Shown one piece after another: positions 39,285 to 50,247 of a DNA stretch of 64,000 nucleotides. Below the pieces are notes generated by a model. That model ran no database searches, was not told the origin of the DNA, and was given only the letters and a program-made list of their open reading frames with translations. Each line of letters opens with the position of its first letter. Positions within the stretch are counted from its first letter, which is position 1. Source of the DNA: Semisulcospira habei (lineage: Eukaryota; Mollusca; Gastropoda; Semisulcospiridae); assembly GCA_036245525.1 (NCBI GenBank), contig BTPG01000005.1:213066492-213130491 (forward strand), given 5' to 3'. A program made the position numbers and the translations under genes.

Positions 39285-42200
39285 ATTGCGCAAGAGAGGC
39301 CGCAGGGGCGGATTTAGCAGAAGGCAGGACGCACAAACACACACACTACCACACACTTCTTCATCTCTTCCAATGCCCTTCCACCCCTTCCGCCTCCCCC
39401 CGCCTCCCCGCCTCCTCCCCCTTCCTTCCTTCTTCTCCCATTTCTTCTCCTCCCTTCCTCATTCACTGCTCCATGCCCTCCTCGGCTGCCCACTCCCCCA
39501 CCCTCATCCCCCTTCCTCTCCTCACCCCCTCCTCCTACGCCTGCTTTCTCCTCCTCCTCCCCTCCTCCCCCTTTTCCTCCCCGTCACCCTCCCCATCCCT
39601 CTTCCTCATCTTTTTCTACTCCCCTTCCTCCCCCTCTCCCCTCTCCCCCTCCCCACCCCCCTCTCGCATCCTCTTTCTTACCCGGTTATCCTTCGCCGAC
39701 TGTTCCTCCTCCCCACTCCACCCCTCACTCCTCTTTCCCCCCTCCATCCTCTCTCCCCCCTCCCTCCCCTCCCCCTCCTCTGTCCTCTTCTTTGTCCGTT
39801 TCTTCTCCCTCTGCTGTCTCTTCCAACTTAAAACTGTGTCTATTTAATGCCCAGTCTGTCTGCAAAGATGGCAAAGCTGACGTGATTTCCGACTTCATTC
39901 TAGACAATGACCTAGATATTGTCGTGATCACCGAAACGTGGCTCCGCTCGGCTGGCGACGAACCCATCATTGCCAGCGTCATTCCGAGTGGCTACCGCCT
40001 GGCCTCCTTCCCGCGCGCTTCCAGAGGGGTGGCATTGCCATCATCTACAGGGACTGTCTTTCCGCTCACCTCTCCTTCTCTCAGTCTCTACCTTTTGCTC
40101 ATCCCTCCTTTGAATCTGTCGAGGCCGTAGCAACACTCCCTGGCCAGTGCCTCATCTTCTCATGTATCTATCGCCCCCCTCCAAGCTCTCAAAACAAACT
40201 CTCAAACTCCATGTTCCTCACCGAGTTCGACCTCCCCCTCGAACACTACAGCACACGACCCGGAAAACACATCCTCCTAGGCGACTTTAACTTCCACTTT
40301 GACAAACCCGACCACCCTGACACAAAACGCCTCTGCACGTCACTTTCAAACCACAATCTTACACATCACTAAACCCACCCACCGACTTGGCCACACCCTC
40401 GACTGGATCATCACCCGCACCTCCGATCAACTCTTTCTCGACTCTGACACATCCTCTGTGCTTCCCTCTGACCACTTCGCTATTCTCGTCTCCCTCAATC
40501 TACCTCCCCCGAAAAAAACCAAGCTCGTTGTCTCTCGCCGCAAACTAAAATCTGTCAACCGCGAGAGCTTCTTCGACGAAGCTGTCGACCTTCTCTCGGA
40601 CCCCGCCCCCTCTCCCGATCTTGCATCCCATTTCGATTCCTCCCTTCGAAAACTTCTAGACACCCATGCCCCTGTCACCACCTGCTCCATATCCAACCGA
40701 CTCCCCTCCCCGTGGCTCACTGATGACATAGCTGAGGCCAAGCGCGAGCGCCGACAAGCGGAACGCCTCTGGCGCTCATCTGACCTCACCGTTCACAGAC
40801 AGATCTTCCAAACAACCAGATCCAAAGTCTGCAAAATGATCTCCGAATCTAAACGCAAACACCTTCAAAACCAAATCCTGGAACCCACCTCTTCCAAAAC
40901 CCTCTACGCCACCATGAACACACTCCTAGGCACTTCTAAAGACTCTCCTCTCCCCAACACACACAGCAAAGAAGAACTCCCGTCTGCTTTCTCTACCTAT
41001 TTTTTTTGGACAAAATCCAAAATCTGCGCGACACACTCGACACCCTGCCTCCTCCGCCTTGCCCTCCCGACCCCACCTTTTCCGGCACTCCCTTCTCGTC
41101 CTTCCGCACCGTCTCTCAGGATGAAGTCCTCAAGACCATAAAGTCCATGCCCTTCAAAACCTGCGAACTTGACCCCCTCAAAGCTTCTCTCTACCGTGAC
41201 GGCCTTCCAAAGCTTCTACCCTTCATTACCGACATCATCAACGCATCTCTAGAAAACGGCTCCGTCCCCGATATCTTCAAGTCCGCCATCGTCCGTCCTC
41301 TCCTCAAAAAACACAACCTCGACCCAAACGAACTCAAGAACTATCGCCCAGTCTCCAATCTCTCTTTCCTGTCCAAGCTTCTTGAGAAGGTTGTTCTCAA
41401 CCAGCTCAACCTCCATCTCACCGACAACAACCTCCTCAGTCCATTCCAGTCTGCCTATCGCAAACATCACAGCACTGAAACAGCCCTTCTACATATCTTA
41501 AACGAGCTGCTTCTCTCCACTGACTCTGGCAACATCTCCCTTCTTACACTACTCGATCTCTCTGCCGCCTTTGACACTATAGACCACTCTATCCTCCTCC
41601 ACGGACTCCACCACTCCTTCGGCATCACTGACTCTGCTCACTCCTGGTTTCTCTTCTACCTCTCTGACAGACAGCAGTCCGTCACCATCAACGGCGTCTC
41701 TTCCAACCCGGTAACGCTCTCCTGCGGAGTTCCACAGGGATCCGTCCTGGGCCCGGTCCTTTTCACACTTTACACCTCTCCTCTGTCCAACATCATCCAG
41801 TCTCACCGCATACACCACCACCTCTACGCTGACGACTCACAACTGCAAGACAAAGACAAACTCGACAACACTCAGTCACTACTGACTCGCACGGCTGACT
41901 GCTACGAAGATGTGAAAAACTGGATGACAGCAAACAAGCTGAAACTGAACGACGACAAAACGGAAGCCATGCTGGTAGGCACTCGCCAAAAACTCTCCCA
42001 GCTCCCTCCCTCTCTCCACCTTCAACTCGATAGCACCCCCATCTCCCTCTCTGACTCGGCCAAGAACCTCGGCGTCATCCTCGATTCCTCTCTGTCCATG
42101 ACCAGCTTCGTCTCCGCCATGACCCAGGCATGCTATTTCCACCTCCTCCGCATCAGTCAGATCAGAAAATACCTCACTACCGAAGCTGCCACCAAACTTG

Positions 42201-42850
42201 CTGTCTCTCTCATCTTATCTCGCATCGACTATTGCAACTCTCTCCTTTCCGGTCTCCCTCACTCCACCATCTTCACTCTCCAACGTGTCCAGAACAATGC
42301 TGCCCGCCTCGTCCTCAGAAAGAAAAAATCCGACCACATCACACCCCTGCTCAAACTCCTTCACTGGCTCCCCATCCCCCAACGCATCCAATACAAAGTT
42401 CTGTCTCTCTGCTACAAATCCCTGAACAACTGCGCTCCTGCCTATCTCTCCAACTTACTTCACCCCTACACACCTTCCCGCTCCCTCCGCTCTGCCTCCG
42501 ACCCTCTCCGCCTCCACATCCCTCGCACCAAACTTAACACTTTCGGCCCCCGCTCCTTCTCCATCTACGGTCCATCCACCTGGAACACTCTCCCACTCTC
42601 TCTCCGTCAGAAACAATCTCTCTCCTCCTTCCAGTCCACCCTGAAAACTCACCTCTTTCAACAGTTTTAGCACTATATCACCACAATCCACACCCCAAGC
42701 TGACCTCGTAATGTATTTCACTGTTTGTGGCACGTGAGTCATTGTCTAAAGCGTGCGCATGTGTGCGCGAGTTGTGAGTGTGCGCTTAGAGTTATAATTA
42801 TTATAAGATAAGCGCATTATAAATACCGTAATTATTATTATTTTTTATAA
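39285..42850 (+). mobile_element. L2/CR1-type LINE inserted in Polinton copy 1
   Basis: The element contains a C/T-rich 5' region (39340-39790), endonuclease and reverse transcriptase remnants, and a 3' UTR ending in TAAGCGCATTATAAATACC and an (ATT)n tail near 42840. The antisense element at 5658-12240 is a second copy of the same family, and their extents agree (about 3.6-3.7 kb). The Polinton continues on both sides, with minus-strand genes at 37822-38688 and 43394-43795. No clear target duplication was found. Confidence 0.85.
39792..42670 (+). pseudogene. L2/CR1 LINE endonuclease/reverse transcriptase, frameshifted
   Basis: The endonuclease begins LCLFNAQSVCKDGKADVISD (39840 on) with VITETWLRSAG, GDFNFHFD, HTLDWIITRTS and SDHFAILVSL. 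Frameshifts near 40040, 40350 and 41000-41100 divide it over three frames. The reverse transcriptase, open from 41006 to 42670, has KTCELDPLKASL, YRPVSNLSFLSKLLEKVV, LLDLSAAFDTIDH (motif A), GVPQGSVLGPVLF (motif B) and HLYADDSQL (motif C). It ends with SDHITPLLKLLHWLPI and a short C-terminus. The intact catalytic residues show it was functional until recently; the frameshifts in the endonuclease make this copy dead. Confidence 0.88.
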
Positions 42851-43393
42851 TAATATTTCATTCAAATCCATTTTATAATAAAATAAATTAATAATAATAA
42901 GTAAAAATAAAAATGTATTACTTACCTTGTGCTGAGGTGCTGTTTCGACTTAATTTTGTCTCATCAGAAAGGTAACTTTAACCTTTGACAGCCCATTGTG
43001 AATGAAAACTTTCCGTGGCCACCTACTTTGTACCAAAGACCACATGTTCGAAATCCAAAATCGTGTGTTGCTCTCGAGTGTGATTCGTGCATGTGAATGT
43101 GTGAGCTGTTTGGTACACCCTAGGAAAAAACACTTGAACGTGGCACTCCCGGGCTAGGTTCAACACCTATACCACGTGAAAGTGATTTTCCAACACAACA
43201 CACTAAGATAAAAATATTCTGTGATGTGTAAATTTGATGGTATGCACAGAACCTTGAGAGCAATATAACCACTTCGTAAGCGGTCTAGCACTGCGGAACT
43301 ACTCCATTATTATGCATTGCTTCCACTTGTGGCTGCTTTTTCTTTTCTCCTCTCTGCAATAAATGCAATCATTTTTTTTTGAGTGAGGGGTTA
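42851..43393. other. Non-coding DNA, Polinton interior
   Basis: AT-rich sequence lies between the LINE tail and the next Polinton gene. No ORF of interest is seen. It should contain the rest of the Polinton interior interrupted by the LINE. Confidence 0.4.
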
Positions 43394-43795
43394 TTAGCTT
43401 GTAATTGAGACATTTTTATCTGATATCACTTGCAATTTTTTTTTATTCAGCTGTAAATCTTTCTCTTGCAATCTTATCTTTTGCTCCTCTCGAAGAATAG
43501 CTCTTTTGATTTTTTCTGTGTTTTCATCAAGTTTAGCATATTCTTTTTCCATGTTTGAAAGTGACAGTAAGTTATTTCCATCTTCACATACAATTATTTC
43601 GTCAGCAATAAGTTTCATCTCCTGTTCAATATTATGTAAGCTTGATTTAAACTCCTGTAACCTAACATTCATTTTTTCCAATTCTGCTTCAAAACGAGCA
43701 ACTTTATCCTCCCGGGCACATAACCACTCACAAAGAAGACAGTCATATGCAATAGCACTTTTTCCACCAAAATATTTTGTAATGATTGACCACAC
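43394..43795 (-). CDS. Coiled-coil Polinton protein of unknown function
   Basis: The 133 residues start MWSIITKYFGGKSAIAYDCL with three Cys near the N-terminus (CLLCEWLC). From about residue 30 to the end the protein is a continuous heptad-rich coiled coil (ARFEAELEKMNVRLQEFKSS, then LIADEIIV and EEQKIRLQEKDLQLNKKKLQ). The frame is intact. It is the last gene before the right terminal repeat (300 bp away). No family is recognised; a short Cys-rich head with a coiled-coil tail suggests a structural or DNA-binding accessory. Confidence 0.55.
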   Translation of the reverse strand: MWSIITKYFGGKSAIAYDCLLCEWLCAREDKVARFEAELEKMNVRLQEFKSSLHNIEQEMKLIADEIIVCEDGNNLLSLSNMEKEYAKLDENTEKIKRAILREEQKIRLQEKDLQLNKKKLQVISDKNVSITS

Positions 43796-44094
43796 CTTGC
43801 CGGGGAGTTAGTTTTATTCTGTCTTAACATGCATTGTGTAGAATAATGCTGTCCAATGAAATTTGTTTAAAGGCACGCTACCAGATCAAGCTGAAACTGG
43901 TTTGGTCGACAGTCAACACATCTCAGTTGTACATAGGAGTGATTGCTTCATAGGGTAGCCTTTGTCATTATGCTTGAAAAGGAAAAGGAAAAACCCGTGC
44001 CCACGCATGAATGAGTGTACATAGCTGTCAAGACTTGTCATGAGTGAAAGAACTGGGCTGGGTACAGAGTACTGCCGGTATTGGGAATTGTGTT

Positions 44095-45062
44095 TTCAAT
44101 TTATTTGTGTCATTGTAATTTGGAAAAAAAGTCCTAATAATTAAGTACTTGAGTTAACTTCTTACAAAGAACTTGTAAGAACAAAGGGTAAGTAATTGAA
44201 AGATTGAAAGTTCTTTGTCAAGTACTTACATAGAATACCTATGTGTTGTAAAGTCTCACTTGCCTACAGACTTAGTTTCTCAGGAACCACCAACAGTGTA
44301 TGAGGCAAGTCGTGACAGGTTTGTGTTTCCCACTTTACATTTCTTGAGGTCGGGGCTTTCAAAAATTACTTATGAAGGCCTTATTATACATATGTCGGGG
44401 TCATATTGTTTCTTCTTTACATATGAAGACAGTCAGACGCATTTTCAGTCTAGCCGTAAGGGCGTGTTCAGAACATGACCGGACCAGTCGTGCCGTTATC
44501 AATACATTTTTGCAATCCGGGTTCAATTCCTTTCAGTCACGGGTGGAAAATGTATGAAGTTAAAACCTGTCGGCCTAGAGTGGCAGTTGACTCAGCCATG
44601 TGGAAACGAGAGAGCTTTTGAAAATTATTTAGCTCTGTGCGGCTTATGAGGATCCTAACATTTGTTAACCTAATGTACCCAAAATGATGTAATCAGATAC
44701 CTAGGTTTAAACTGGATGTGCCTGAAGGTGCCTGCACTCAAATTCCTGTGGGGTGTTTACAAATCACCCTGGGTAACGCTGCTGTATGGGCTTTGGTAAT
44801 GTTCGTCTTTTTTTTTTTTTTTTAAACAGTGCATGATTAGGTGTTGACAGAGACAATAGCAAATAAGAAAAAAATAATAAGAGATCCATAAGATAATCAG
44901 ATCAATAAAGCCGCACCAATCATGATCGTCAATTTAAAAAAAAAAAAAAAAAAAGGGTGATTCGGTAATAACGGGAGTTGATGGGGGTCAACAATTTTAA
45001 TATTAAAAAATGGCGAGATTGTAATGATTGGTGCGGCATTATTGATTTCATTGTCTTACGGA
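44095..45062. repeat. Polinton copy 1, right terminal inverted repeat
   Basis: Inverted counterpart of 16491-17465. The terminal 195 bp (44868-45062) again form a palindrome around a poly-A/T-containing loop. The outer end stops at TTACGGA, while the left repeat extends about 20 bp further (AGAGAAAGATAATAAGAGAT), so the right terminus seems slightly truncated. Differences between the two repeats, including indels in the A-tract, show the element has not been corrected for some time. Confidence 0.9.
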
Positions 45063-46088
45063 CAATCGGATGTCAACAGGAGGCATCCCGAAATCAGAAG
45101 TACAGCCGGTAACAATACGACTGTTTGTTGGACGCGCGCCGCAATGATCGGGTGGATCCAGAGGTGTTACTGCCTGCACGTCCTTACTACAAAGGGACGC
45201 AACCGAATGTCTTTCCTTACTATAAAGGGGCTAAACCTACTGTCTTTGACCTGATTCTGATATAGGAATACTCCTTCTGGCCGCTGTCTGCCAAAAGACA
45301 TTGATTCTCATGAGCACCTCTAGGCCATAGATGTTTATAGAATCTTTGTCTTTCAGATAGGATGGATGGATAAGCTGCGGTCCTTCATAATGATGGGGGA
45401 CGGGGGTAGGGGTGAGAAGGGGGTGGGTGGGGGCTGGGTTGATGGTGATTGACATGTCTGTGACGGGCGGTGGGTAAACATTTTTGGCCGACCCCCACCA
45501 CCACCACACCCTCCCTCCCCCCCCCCCCCTCAAGGAGAAAACAAAAGAGGAAAAAAAGCATGGGACAAAACAAGCAATGAATACGTTTGAACTACCACGG
45601 CCAGAAACCACTCACGACTTGCACGTGGGGCTTTAACAAAACAGTTGCAACACAAGCGCTATTTTGCTTTGAACTTTGAAAACACAACGAATAAACGATT
45701 CATAAATGATAGTGATATATCTATTCCTGTTGAAAATGAGCGGTGCAGGCTGATGGCACCGAGTGATATCGACTGGACCGTTTTGAGGCGTCCTGTTGAC
45801 AATGGACCCACACACAATGGTTGTCTGCCTCGCTGATATCCGCAGTAATGGAGGGAGATAACCAATGTGGCCCCAGGCAGTCGGCGGCCCTATGACCTTC
45901 TGCTCTTTGGGTAGCGTGCAGTTGGTGGCCATTTTCATTATTTTATTTGAGCTCATCTTGCGAGCATGGACAAGGCACACACGTATTTGGTGTCAGAAGC
46001 TGGATAAAGCGACAATACAGTTGGGACAGGCGTTTATTTAGAGATGGCAGTCAAAGCCAGTACTTGCTTTTTGTGAAGAAATCGTGAA
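45063..46088. other. Spacer between the two Polintons, non-coding
   Basis: No supported gene. A GT/C-rich tract lies at 45400-45535 (CCACCACCACACCC, C-run). Short ORFs overlap it without family features. AAAGACATTGATTCTCATGA near 45290-45315 matches the dispersed motif noted elsewhere. Confidence 0.5.
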
Positions 46089-46439
46089 ATGGCAATTACT
46101 GGGCGCTGCCTGTGGACGCTGTGCGTGCTGCTATTTGTTGTGACAACAACTGAGGAAAATGAACTTGGCGGGCAGTTTATTGCTGATAACGCATTGTTAA
46201 AACCAAAACTATGGCAGAATTCCCAAGATGAAAATAGAATCCGACATGAGTCGGGGGAACGTCCCACAGATACATTGACCGACATGAGCACACACGTGTT
46301 GGAGAAAGAGAGACAGATAGATGATGGCAATGGGAACGGCAGGCGTTCATCACGAAGGGAAGCTACATACAGCAGGCGTTTATCACGAAGGGAAGGTCAG
46401 TACACACAGAAAGAGTTTATCACGAAGGAAAGGTACACA
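46089..46439 (+). CDS. Possible secreted peptide or first exon, unrecognised
   Basis: An ORF of 117 codons begins MAITGRCLWTLCVLLFVVTT, which looks like a cleavable signal peptide (short basic start, Leu/Val core, then TEEN). The rest is polar and ends in an Arg-rich region with several dibasic pairs (GRRSSRREA, SRRLSRREG). That part is encoded by three imperfect repeats of about 30 bp containing ATCACGAAGG(G/A)A, so the dibasic pattern may just reflect repeat DNA. No homologue is recognised and no splice structure is proven. It could be a host exon or chance. Confidence 0.22.
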
Positions 46440-46713
46440 TAACAGGCGTTTTATGTTATATTATTTTCAGCATCGTGAAATAATATGTTTTCGCGCAGCA
46501 CTTTTTGGTCTCTTCTATTAATTTTATAGAAGAGACTTTTTAGGAGGGGACGCGGTGGGGCGATTAAAAAACAACAACAACAACACACATGACATCACTG
46601 ATAGGAGGGCTGGCCCGGCTAAAACTCTGACAGTGAAGTAAAAGAATACAAATTACGTCATGTCTAGTTACGCAAACCTCGCTGTAGAAGGTACTTTTGG
46701 CGTGAAGCGCAGT

Positions 46714-46788
<75 letters not shown>
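46714..46788. repeat. (GT)n microsatellite
   Basis: About 36 uninterrupted GT units. Confidence 0.97.
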
Positions 46789-46790
<2 letters not shown>

Positions 46791-47192
46791 TGTAAACAAG
46801 AAAATCAGTCTCGGAAGTTTGAATACACACAAGCTTGATGTTAGGGGAATTGCTTCATTCACGAATGGCACGGGGTGTCTAGGAGAGCCTCCGAGCACTT
46901 TGAAATTGAATGTCTAATTGAAGAGTTAAATAAACGTTTATAGAAAGTCTGTTGACTAACATTAGAGTTTGTAAGTTTCTTTATATTCACTTACAGTTTT
47001 GGATATAGCTAGATTGGATATAGACATTGGAAGAGTTCGTTAGCCAGCATTTTATCACTTGGAATGTTTCCATAAAAATTAATTCTGTGCAGTAATGTTT
47101 TTAAAAAGTAAAAAAAAACCTGGGATGAGAAAATCAGACAGTGACGGTGACGAAAAAAGCAAAAATTTCGACAAAGTCATCGACTAAATACT

Positions 47193-47316
<124 letters not shown>

Positions 47317-47794
47317 TACATACACACACACGTGTGAACAGTAGAATATCATGCATGAAGGTAAAGTCAACCTCACTTCACACAGATTATAGGAAGACTG
47401 AAACTGTACTGTGAAATTCATGTTTTTGTCACAAATTTTCTCAAGTCTATAATTCAAAGTGAAACTGATGTCATGTAAAATATAAAATTGCGTCATGACA
47501 ACTGACTTTTTCAAACTAATGACGCGTGACCCTATTACAATACAATAATACAGGATAAACTAGTAGACAAGTTTGGATAAATAAATGGCACGGGACGTAC
47601 GCACATGTGTTTCATAATTTCCTAGTTCTAGGCGAAACCGAAAGTAAACTTAAAAACATACTTGCAGCGCTAAATCTTCAAAGTGACTAAACACAACAAT
47701 AACCTTTGAGGTCGCATTACAGCAGCGATCCTGTAACGTTAATTTGGTAACGATATGGGCGCGCTGAGGTTGCAGAATACAGGCTATCCCGTAC

Positions 47795-48227
47795 CATATG
47801 TGACCCTCTCTCACAAAATCAGTCTTAACTCGCATTTTGGATGTTTTGACATATATACATTTCTGAAAACTACAGTGTTTGCTGATTACTGTGATATATG
47901 ACTGTATGCTGTAGTGCAAAAACTGTAGAAGTTGTTAGTATATAAAGTTGTTAAAGCCTACGGCGGCCATTTTGAGAAAACAGCCTTTGAAGTTTCTGTG
48001 TGCAGTATAATTGGGGCCAAGGGCAGACTTTTAAAATCATTTTTAACCTGTTTAATGGCATTTTTCATGATAAAGATTTTAACCATATGATACTTTGGTG
48101 TATGTAGAATACATTTCTGCAAAAAAGTGAAAATGACCCAGATTGACCCCCACCACATATTATTGTGTATAGTGCTGATTGGTTCCCTGCGAGTTAAGAC
48201 TGGTTTCGTGAGAGAGGGTCACATATG
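47795..48227. mobile_element. MITE-like element with about 40-bp inverted ends
   Basis: The left end CATATGTGACCCTCTCTCAC, then AAAATCAGTCTTAACTCGCA, recurs inverted at the right end with two or three mismatches. The total length is 433 bp and the interior is AT-rich without ORF. A TA-type target site is possible (sequence around CATATG at both ends) but cannot be proven. The superfamily is undetermined. Confidence 0.75.
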
Positions 48228-48586
48228 TAATTATAAGGGTGTGCTATTTGAGGTCGCATAACAAAAGCGTTCTCGTATCATATGTGATAATAGGAGCGCG
48301 CTAATGCATCGTGCGCATATTCCCTTGAGGTAGCATAACAAAAGCGAGACACTGCATTTCAGATTCATAATCTCAGAGACGCGAGTGTCAACTTGAAAAG
48401 TACATAATCAAAGTCAATAAATCAATAAGGGGCACGAACGACCTTTTAAAGGCTGCAGTTCGCAAAAAGCTTGTACTGGAATTCAGTATACATACCCACT
48501 TAGACAGTGTCCACCCTATTGTCTCAACAAATGCTTTCTTTCATGGGCCTCCACGTTTCGCTTTAAACGGAAGATTTGTGGGATAG
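48228..48586. other. Non-coding DNA
   Basis: Nothing recognised except GAGGTCGCATAACAAAAGCG and a near copy of it (GAGGTAGCATAACAAAAGCG), about 70 bp apart at 48250 and 48326. Confidence 0.5.
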
Positions 48587-48728
48587 AATAGTTATGACGT
48601 CAGCTACCATCGCCTCTCGGAAGCAATCTTGTCACGTCAGTATCCATCAATATTCAGTGGATAGGTAACAAGATCAGTTTCTTCGTTTCTTCTGATAGGC
48701 GATGCGTGTAGCTGACGTCATAACTATT
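48587..48728. mobile_element. 142-bp hairpin MITE with perfect 21-bp ends
   Basis: The ends AATAGTTATGACGTCAGCTA(C) and its exact complement bound the element. The similarity continues inward as imperfect arms (CATCGCCT...AGGCGATG), so nearly the whole unit can fold on itself. Each arm contains TGACGTCA. No coding capacity. Confidence 0.75.
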
Positions 48729-48874
48729 ACATTTTTATACGACCTTAGGTCGTCTGCATAATTATAACCAACCAGAGACAAGAGGGGGCAACAATAGCTG
48801 ATTATAACGGGCTGATTCAGGGATAGTGCTACATGTATGTAATACACACCGTCTGTGACGCAGACCTATTTTAA

Positions 48875-48877
<3 letters not shown>

Positions 48878-48937
<60 letters not shown>
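48878..48937. repeat. (TA)n microsatellite
   Basis: About 29 TA units directly precede a 22-bp tandem repeat. Confidence 0.97.
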
Positions 48938-48939
<2 letters not shown>

Positions 48940-49047
48940 TGTACCTCTCATATACTGCGGCTGCACCTCTCATATACTGCGGCTGTACCTTTCATATACT
49001 GCGGCTGTACGTCTCATATACTGCGGCTGCACCTCTCATATACTGCG
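48938..49047. repeat. 22-bp tandem repeat, five units
   Basis: Five units of GCTGTACCTCTCATATACTG(CG) with one or two substitutions each. Confidence 0.95.
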
Positions 49048-49195
49048 GCTGTAGAAGCTTATGAGAATCTATGTCTTTTGCAGACGGATCTTTTTGTTTT
49101 TTGTTTGGGTTAAGTTCCTCAGTGGCGCTCTACTGTAGTTTAGCGGTGATTGATCATTGTACTGACTATTAATTAAATGATCGACGTGGTGTAGT

Positions 49196-49389
49196 AACCC
49201 ATTCAGCCCTGACGCTCTACAGCAAGAGATGGGTCGACCATGATAATTTAAGGGTAGTGCCTGTCGGCGCCAAGTTAATCTGGTACTGCCCTTGAATTAT
49301 CATGGTCGATCCATCTCTTGAAACTGGTGCATCGTTATTAGATGACGCCTCCTAAATTCGGGCAATACGGCCGTCGGGCTGAATGAGTT
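49196..49389. mobile_element. 194-bp hairpin MITE
   Basis: Outer ends AACCCATTCAGCCCTGACG and CGTCGGGCTGAATGAGTT are inverted copies. Inside, CAAGAGATGGGTCGACCATG, ATAATTTAAGGGTAGTGCC and the complementary GGTACTGCCCTTGAATTATC form a second pair of arms. The unit folds almost completely. No target duplication is evident. Confidence 0.75.
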
Positions 49390-49830
49390 AAAATGGTGTC
49401 GCTTTTTTCATCCCGCTTCCGGTACGCTCACAAGTCAACTGAAACGAAATGCGATAGTCATATGCAGTGTACCCAGGCATGGGACGATCGGTTTGCGACC
49501 ACACGGACAAAACGGAGAGCAGCGTAACACCCAAACAACACTGGCAGCATATAACACATCTGTACCACTTCCTACCACCCGAATTATACTCATAGGCCAC
49601 ACTCCCTCCCCCCCCCCCCACCCCCATGCCTGCGAACTGCAGTACTGAGTCGGGAGAATAGGATTTGATGTTCTCGCGTACAACTCTGGGCCACGTTGCT
49701 GTAGGGCTGGACCGCCTTTACCTCGGTGTCACAGCCTCACCGTTGAAATGCATAACGACTGACATCAAGTTCTAACACAGACAAATAAACAGTTTTACAC
49801 CACACGCACACTTGTCGCAGCATCTGCCTG
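49390..49830. other. Non-coding DNA
   Basis: No gene or repeat recognised apart from a C-tract at about 49605-49627. Confidence 0.5.
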
Positions 49831-50018
49831 GGATGGTTAGTGGTTTCCTACTACAGGACGGTGGGTAACCCAGCATAGGATGGTCAGTGGTTCCTTACTA
49901 CAGGGCGGTGGGTAACCCAGCATAGGATGGTCAGTGGTTCCCTACTACAGGGCGGTGGGTAACCCAGCATAGGATGATCAGTGGTTCCCTATTACAGGGC
50001 GGTGGGTAACCCAGCATA
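49831..50018. repeat. 47-bp tandem repeat, four units
   Basis: Four units of GGATGGTCAGTGGTTCCCTA, CTACAGGGCGGTGGGTAACC, then CAGCATA, with very few changes. It is unrelated in sequence to the 47-bp array at 12441-12932. Confidence 0.95.
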
Positions 50019-50090
50019 GGATGCATTATGTACTGACTTCAATGCATAACCTATGTACACAAAAGAGAAGTAACTCAAGCCATCAAGTGT

Positions 50091-50142
50091 CATAGATTCT
50101 CATGAAGCCCCCGCAACTTGCGGGGGCTCATGAGGATATATG
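50091..50142. repeat. Short hairpin with CCCCCGCAA-TTGCGGGGG stem
   Basis: TCATGAAGCCCCCGCAAC faces TTGCGGGGGCTCATGA, a strong stem of about 17 bp with almost no loop. The flank CATAGATTCTCATGA is the dispersed motif seen near 5070, 45290 and 49060. Confidence 0.8.
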
Positions 50143-50247
50143 CCTCTTCAGAGTAGATGTTGGACTTTCTGCCTGTGCTTTATAACAGGGGATCTCCCGG
50201 CTCCACCGTGATGCAGATACACTCTCGCTGGGCAGATGGGTCCCCTC

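Larger units (their letters stand above)
16491..45062. mobile_element. Polinton/Maverick-like virus-type DNA transposon, copy 1
   Basis: The element is bounded by inverted repeats of about 0.97 kb and encodes a retroviral-type integrase, a protein-primed family B DNA polymerase, a P-loop packaging-type ATPase and a putative capsid protein, the defining set of Polintons/adintoviruses. Genes lie on both strands. The 28.6 kb span includes three large later insertions (21664-21930, 27050-34851, about 39285-42850); without them about 16-17 kb remain, within the usual range. Nearly all genes carry frameshifts or stops, so it is a fossil. No exact 6-bp target duplication could be identified, because the right end appears to lack about 20 bp present at the left. 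Confidence 0.9.

Noticed and set aside
44455..44535. tRNA-derived segment inside the Polinton terminal repeat (B-box-like GGTTCAATTCC, A-box-like TAGCCGTAAGG)
   Set aside because: The boxes are far apart (about 65 bp) and no cloverleaf or SINE tail is visible. Chance similarity is likely.
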